Of a DNA stretch of 9,611 nt, positions 6,417 through 9,611 are shown in pieces. The stretch is taken from assembly GCA_023488865.1 (NCBI GenBank), contig JAMDDG010000060.1, forward strand, positions 1 to 9,611, given 5' to 3'. Under the pieces are notes generated by a model, which saw nothing but the letters and a program-made list of their open reading frames with translations, ran no database searches and had not been told where the DNA came from. Position 1 is the stretch's first letter; each line of letters begins with the position of its first letter. The translations under genes were made by a program, and so were the position numbers. The DNA comes from Bacteroidota bacterium (GTDB lineage Bacteria; Bacteroidota; Bacteroidia; Bacteroidales; Prolixibacteraceae).

Positions 6417-7994
6417 TTACAATAAATCAAAATTGTCAATTATCCGTTTTTTCAAATCGTCCCCTTTTTCAAATTGCGCCAGCAATTGGGTTTTCAGGGT
6501 TTCCATTTTGTCTTCGAAAAGGATTCCATCGTCCTCTTCGGCTTCGGTGCCTACGTAGATGCCAGGCGTTAGTTTGTAATCCTGCTTTTGGACTTCGGCA
6601 ATAGAGGCGGCTTTGCTGAAACCATCGATGTCGCTGTAGTTATTGCCGGTGGTTCTCCATGCATGATAGGTTTCGGCTATTTTGCTGATATCATCATCGG
6701 TGAACACCCGCAATTTCCGACTGGCCATAGTGCCCATTTTGGAAGCATCGATAAACAATATTTCGTTGTTCCGTTCACGGTGGGTGCCATCCTTGCCATC
6801 GCGGTTTTTGCTGAGGATAAACAGGCAGGCAGGTATCCCGGTAGTTAAAAACAATTTGTCTGGCAAACGGACAATGGCATCAACCATGCTTTTGTCGACC
6901 ATGTGCTGGCGCACGTTGCGCTCGCCTTTGGTATTGGAGGTCATGGCACCGTTCGCCATTACAATACCGGCAGTACCGGTATCGCTCAGGTGGTGCCAGA
7001 AGGTTTGCATCCACATGTAATTGGCGCTGCCATCGGTGGTAAACTCCTCTTTGGGACCAAACAGTCGCGGGTCGCCATCGGGCAGATCCTCGGGGTGCCA
7101 GTTGCTCACGTTAAACGGAGGATTGGCAATCACGTAATCTGCTTTTAATGTTGGGAATTTATCATCCAGCAGGGAGTTACCCATTTTAATATCGAAGGAT
7201 AAATCCCTCAGCATAAGGTTCATCAAACACAAACGCAGGGTTTGGGCGGTCATCTCCTGTCCGTAAATGGAGATGTCGCTTTTGTTGCCGCCGTGTTCGC
7301 TGATAAACCTTAAGCTCTGAACAAACATGCCGCCACTGCCGCAGGCAGGATCGAATATGCGTCCTTTGTAGGGTTCGAGAATTTGCACCAGCAACCGAAC
7401 AATACTGCCCGGTGTAAAGAATTGTCCGGCGCCTGAGCCTTCTGCCATCGCAAAACGGCCAATGTAATATTCATAGATTCGGCCCAGGATATCGCTTTCC
7501 GGGTTTTCCTTTTCCGAGAACTTCGGGTGCGAAAGCAAGTTGATAATACCGCCGGTTTGCTTGGGTGATAATTCGCTTCGCACAAAAATACGGGGCAGCA
7601 AGTTGCCGAGCTGTGGGTTGTGTTCCGTCAAAAGATCCTGGATCACCTCAAAAGCATCATCTACTTTAACCTTGATGTCGTCCTGCCCGGCATTGTCTTT
7701 CAGGTATTGCCACGAAGCCGTTTTGGGTATTTTCAGGGTATTGCGGGAGCGGTATTCATCGGGATCGTCCAAGATATATTTTATTTCTTCCCTATCTGTT
7801 GTGTAATAGGCAGATCCGGTGTCTTTGAGCAATCCTTTCAATTCATCATGGACGATGTCGTACCGTTCACTCAGGTGTTTCAGGAACACGAGCGGTAAGA
7901 TGTAGTTTTTATAGTTGTTCTCCGAAACCGCGCCCCTTAGTTCGTTCGCCGCGTCCCAGAGTTCTTTTTCAAAGTCGATGTCTGCTTTTGCCAT
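6417..7994 (-). CDS. hsdM: Type I restriction-modification DNA methyltransferase subunit HsdM
   Basis: A 525-residue N6-adenine methyltransferase that, with HsdS, transfers a methyl group from S-adenosylmethionine to adenines in the recognition site. The N-terminal helical HsdM_N domain covers about 1-140. The catalytic N6_Mtase domain follows, with 'QFFTP' at 191-195, the SAM-binding motif DPACGSGGM at 215-223 and the catalytic NPPF at 291-294. The C-terminal part (about 470-525) is helical and ends near the stop, as in normal family members. Start ATG at 7994: the reading frame begins 'MAKADIDFEKELWDAANELRG', a typical N-terminus. It is the first gene of the minus-strand restriction operon and is divergent from the antitoxin gene. 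The next restriction gene, hsdS, is about 1.1 kb away instead of immediately adjacent. Confidence 0.96.
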   Translation of the reverse strand: MAKADIDFEKELWDAANELRGAVSENNYKNYILPLVFLKHLSERYDIVHDELKGLLKDTGSAYYTTDREEIKYILDDPDEYRSRNTLKIPKTASWQYLKDNAGQDDIKVKVDDAFEVIQDLLTEHNPQLGNLLPRIFVRSELSPKQTGGIINLLSHPKFSEKENPESDILGRIYEYYIGRFAMAEGSGAGQFFTPGSIVRLLVQILEPYKGRIFDPACGSGGMFVQSLRFISEHGGNKSDISIYGQEMTAQTLRLCLMNLMLRDLSFDIKMGNSLLDDKFPTLKADYVIANPPFNVSNWHPEDLPDGDPRLFGPKEEFTTDGSANYMWMQTFWHHLSDTGTAGIVMANGAMTSNTKGERNVRQHMVDKSMVDAIVRLPDKLFLTTGIPACLFILSKNRDGKDGTHRERNNEILFIDASKMGTMASRKLRVFTDDDISKIAETYHAWRTTGNNYSDIDGFSKAASIAEVQKQDYKLTPGIYVGTEAEEDDGILFEDKMETLKTQLLAQFEKGDDLKKRIIDNFDLL

Positions 7995-8114
7995 TCAGTT
8001 AGGTTGTCAATATTTTTCATAAAAATAGTAATCCCGATGGAGTTTTTCACATCAGGAACCAAAAAAACAGCTCTCTTCTGCCGATGTTCTATTCATCCGT
8101 TGCCACGTGCCCAA

Positions 8115-8146
8115 TTTGACTTTCTGATAACAATAGATTATCTTTG
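8115..8146 (+). promoter_or_regulatory. Bacteroidota-type promoter for the antitoxin gene
   Basis: TATCTTTG at 8139-8146 matches the Bacteroidota -7 consensus TAnnTTTG exactly, and TTTG at 8115-8118 matches the -33 element with a 20-bp spacer. The antitoxin ATG is 17 bases beyond the -7 box, giving a very short leader. A purine-rich AAAGGGAAAG (8151-8160) before the ATG could serve as a ribosome binding site. Confidence 0.65.
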
Positions 8147-8162
8147 TTAAAAAGGGAAAGCG

Positions 8163-8366
8163 ATGACAAGTTTACAAATGTCCGAATTGCATAAATTATC
8201 TGTAAAGGATAAAATGAAAGTTGTTCAAACTTTGTGGGATGATATTGCGGAAGAGCAATCTATTGAGGAATTTCCCGAAGCACATAAAAAAATTCTTGAC
8301 GAAAGGATTCAGAAGATAGCTGCTGGTCAGGCCGTTTTTAAACCATGGTCAGAAATCCATAATTAA
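8163..8366 (+). CDS. Addiction-module antitoxin (TIGR02574-like component)
   Basis: A 67-residue protein resembling the 'putative addiction module component' antitoxins paired with RelE/ParE toxins. Recognisable parts are 'LSVKDKMKVVQTLWDDIAEE' (near 12-31), then a helix 'AHKKILDERIQKIAAG' and the C-terminal 'PWSEI' segment that wraps the toxin. In its intact form it would bind and neutralise the toxin and repress its own promoter. The ATG at 8163 follows a purine-rich AAAGGGAAAG and a consensus promoter. The partner toxin downstream is truncated, so this appears to be an orphan antitoxin. Its last codons overlap a residual ATG of the old toxin gene (8345). Confidence 0.85.
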   Translation: MTSLQMSELHKLSVKDKMKVVQTLWDDIAEEQSIEEFPEAHKKILDERIQKIAAGQAVFKPWSEIHN

Positions 8367-8478
8367 AAAATTTCCCTACGGCATATATTACACGGTGTTT
8401 ATGGAGACAAAAGAGGTTCAAATTGTTGGAATTATTCATTTTGGAAGAGACTTAAAAATATTGAAAAGAAGAGTTTAG
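8345..8478 (+). pseudogene. Truncated RelE/ParE-family toxin remnant
   Basis: Immediately after the antitoxin, the plus strand encodes KKFPYGIYYTV (from 8365) and further on IVGIIHFGRDLKILKRRV, ending at TAG 8476-8478. This is the C-terminal third of a RelE/ParE toxin, where 'FPYxIYY' and 'HxxRD' are typical of the last beta strands. The expected length is about 95 residues, but fewer than 45 codons remain and they have no proper start. The likely original start, ATG at 8345 overlapping the antitoxin end, now reads MVRNP and then a stop, in a different frame from the remnant. An internal deletion of roughly the first 55-60 codons explains this. The toxin is almost certainly inactive, as the N-terminal helices are missing. 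Confidence 0.8.
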
Positions 8479-8506
8479 ATCCGCATTTCCCAATTTCCAC
8501 TGACCT

Positions 8507-9586
8507 TCATTTAAAGCAAAACCTCCCCGGTATAATCCCTGCCTTAAACGTGTCGATCAATCGACCGGATGCTGAAAACCGGGAAATTGTCCCTGCTTGC
8601 TGGTAATCAAGTGCGTCGCTTACATAAATATCCCCGTTGACAGGATCAATCCCTAACCCGTACAACAGCGTAGAATTTAGGGAAATAAAGGGTTTGTCAG
8701 GTAATTGACTGGCTTCGACGGTCATCTTCCAAACTTCATTGCCCAATAAATAAAAGAGATTTTCCCCCTTTCCATCAATGTTCAGTTTCACCGGTTTTGC
8801 CTCTGCGGGAAAGCTAAAACTTTGTTCAACCTTCCGGGTTACCGGATCAATCCTTTGAAGTTGTGCGATACTTTTGGACGTGTTTCCCGGTAGGGACTGA
8901 CACAACACCCATATTTTATTGTAGCGGTCCAGAACGATGCCACAAGGTTGATCTCCCGTAGTAATTTCTGCTGTGACCTGATCCTTGTCAATATTCACAA
9001 CCAGCACAGTTTTATCGCCCGACCAACAGGTCACAAACAATTGGTTGTCCAACCGGACCATTTCCTCCGTGGATGCGTGCGAAGGGGTCGGGATCGCGCC
9101 GGTTACCTGATTGGTCGCTGGATTGATGATCGATATCTTTCCTGCATATAAGTCTGTTACATAAGCCTTTTGATCATTCACAAAATGAATAAACCGCGGC
9201 GAAGTCAGTCCGGTAATTTTGCCGGTATATTTCCCGTTTGCGGGATCGATCACATAGATTTTACCTGAATTGTTGACCACCATATAGCCCCTTGATTTCC
9301 AAATTGTCATTGATTCTGCAACATCGCCCAGCGGCAAACCGTTCACTTGATAAAAAAGATCATTTTGAGCCGCTCTTTTTAGCGTATCATAATAGGTCAG
9401 TGTGGCATTACCGTACATGAAATTTCCCTCATTGACCACAAAGAGGCCTCCTGTCGCGAGCTGAATATTTCCCTGTTGCAGGTGCTCTTTCACCCACTGG
9501 TCATCTTTCATACAGCCTGTCAGTGAGATAAGCAGGAGAAAGAGGGTTAAATTCCGGAGCGTAAGGGTTATTTTTCTAAAAATCAT
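8507..9586 (-). CDS. BtuG-like YncE/DUF5074 beta-propeller surface lipoprotein
   Basis: A 359-residue lipoprotein. The N-terminus has a charged start, a hydrophobic core and lipobox LTGC (Cys25), followed by MKDDQ, whose Lys-Asp-Asp fits the Bacteroidota signal for export to the cell surface. The body repeats 'VIDPANGK', 'IINPATNQV', 'VNIDKDQV', 'IDPVTRKV' and 'GIDPVNGDIYVSD', the blades of a YncE/YVTN-type propeller. The early block 'FVVNEGNFMYGNATLTYYD' and 'LPLGDVAESM' resembles BtuG, the cobalamin-capturing surface partner of BtuB; this is family recall, so the ligand is inferred. I chose ATG 9586 over an upstream TTG (9598) because it gives a normal signal peptide and overlaps the preceding gene's stop, suggesting translational coupling. 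It is convergent with the toxin remnant. Confidence 0.8.
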   Translation of the reverse strand: MIFRKITLTLRNLTLFLLLISLTGCMKDDQWVKEHLQQGNIQLATGGLFVVNEGNFMYGNATLTYYDTLKRAAQNDLFYQVNGLPLGDVAESMTIWKSRGYMVVNNSGKIYVIDPANGKYTGKITGLTSPRFIHFVNDQKAYVTDLYAGKISIINPATNQVTGAIPTPSHASTEEMVRLDNQLFVTCWSGDKTVLVVNIDKDQVTAEITTGDQPCGIVLDRYNKIWVLCQSLPGNTSKSIAQLQRIDPVTRKVEQSFSFPAEAKPVKLNIDGKGENLFYLLGNEVWKMTVEASQLPDKPFISLNSTLLYGLGIDPVNGDIYVSDALDYQQAGTISRFSASGRLIDTFKAGIIPGRFCFK

Positions 9587-9611
9587 AGCGCAATACAAAT
9601 TGAAAATTTCT
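9576..9611 (-). CDS. C-terminal end of an upstream gene, probably a TonB-dependent receptor
   Basis: Reading the minus strand from the right edge gives RNFQFVLRYDF followed by TAG (9576-9578). An amphipathic final strand ending in phenylalanine is the hallmark of outer-membrane beta-barrel C-termini, including TonB-dependent receptors. The gene overlaps the lipoprotein start by 11 bases. A receptor followed by a BtuG-like lipoprotein is a familiar Bacteroidota uptake layout, which supports the reading, but only 11 residues are visible, so receptor type and substrate (BtuB?) are inference. Confidence 0.6.
   Translation of the reverse strand, partial: RNFQFVLRYDF

Noticed and set aside
5750..6439. 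Complete IS200/IS605 insertion sequence
   Set aside because: No TnpB, no clear left and right ends and no target tetranucleotide outside the repeated palindromes. The protein matches the RAYT branch better than mobile TnpA.
8401..8478. Small protein starting at ATG 8401 in the toxin remnant frame
   Set aside because: It would be a 25-residue fragment of the toxin fold with no ribosome site; better explained as leftover sequence.

Overview
The window looks like a chromosomal segment of a Bacteroidota (Bacteroidetes) bacterium. The evidence is a BtuG/YncE-type surface lipoprotein with a Lys-Asp-Asp export signature directly behind what looks like the end of a TonB-dependent receptor, a Bacteroidota-type promoter (TTTG, then TAnnTTTG), weak Shine-Dalgarno sequences, and a family of IS200-like (RAYT) transposase typical of the group. 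Base composition is mixed: the core restriction genes are moderately GC-rich, while the HsdS target-recognition domains are AT-rich.

Layout. The left edge holds the first codons of a minus-strand gene (possibly ribH), a divergent intergenic region with a 14-bp direct repeat and a REP-like palindrome, and a secreted/membrane PAP2-family phosphatase (+). An octamer-repeat stretch separates it from a complete type I restriction-modification locus on the minus strand, transcribed hsdM, then a repeat/transposase island, then hsdS, then hsdR. To the right lie a plus-strand addiction-module antitoxin under a good Bacteroidota promoter, the broken remains of its RelE/ParE-type toxin, and a convergent minus-strand BtuG-like lipoprotein whose start codon overlaps the end of an upstream gene resembling a TonB-dependent receptor.

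How the genes work together. HsdM and HsdS would form the modification enzyme, and HsdR adds ATP-dependent translocation and cleavage. All key motifs are intact in the three proteins. The operon is unusual in that about 1.1 kb between hsdM and hsdS is occupied by a RAYT-type HUH transposase gene and five copies of a perfect 28-bp palindrome. Three palindromes head units of a tandem array just upstream of hsdS, one lies just after hsdM, and one is inside the transposase reading frame. The palindrome variants differ by compensated base-pair changes, so the palindrome itself appears to be what is maintained. This transposase/palindrome system is the most interesting part of the window.

The right end reads as a nutrient-uptake operon (receptor plus surface lipoprotein, probably for cobalamin or a similar ligand) that continues outside the window.
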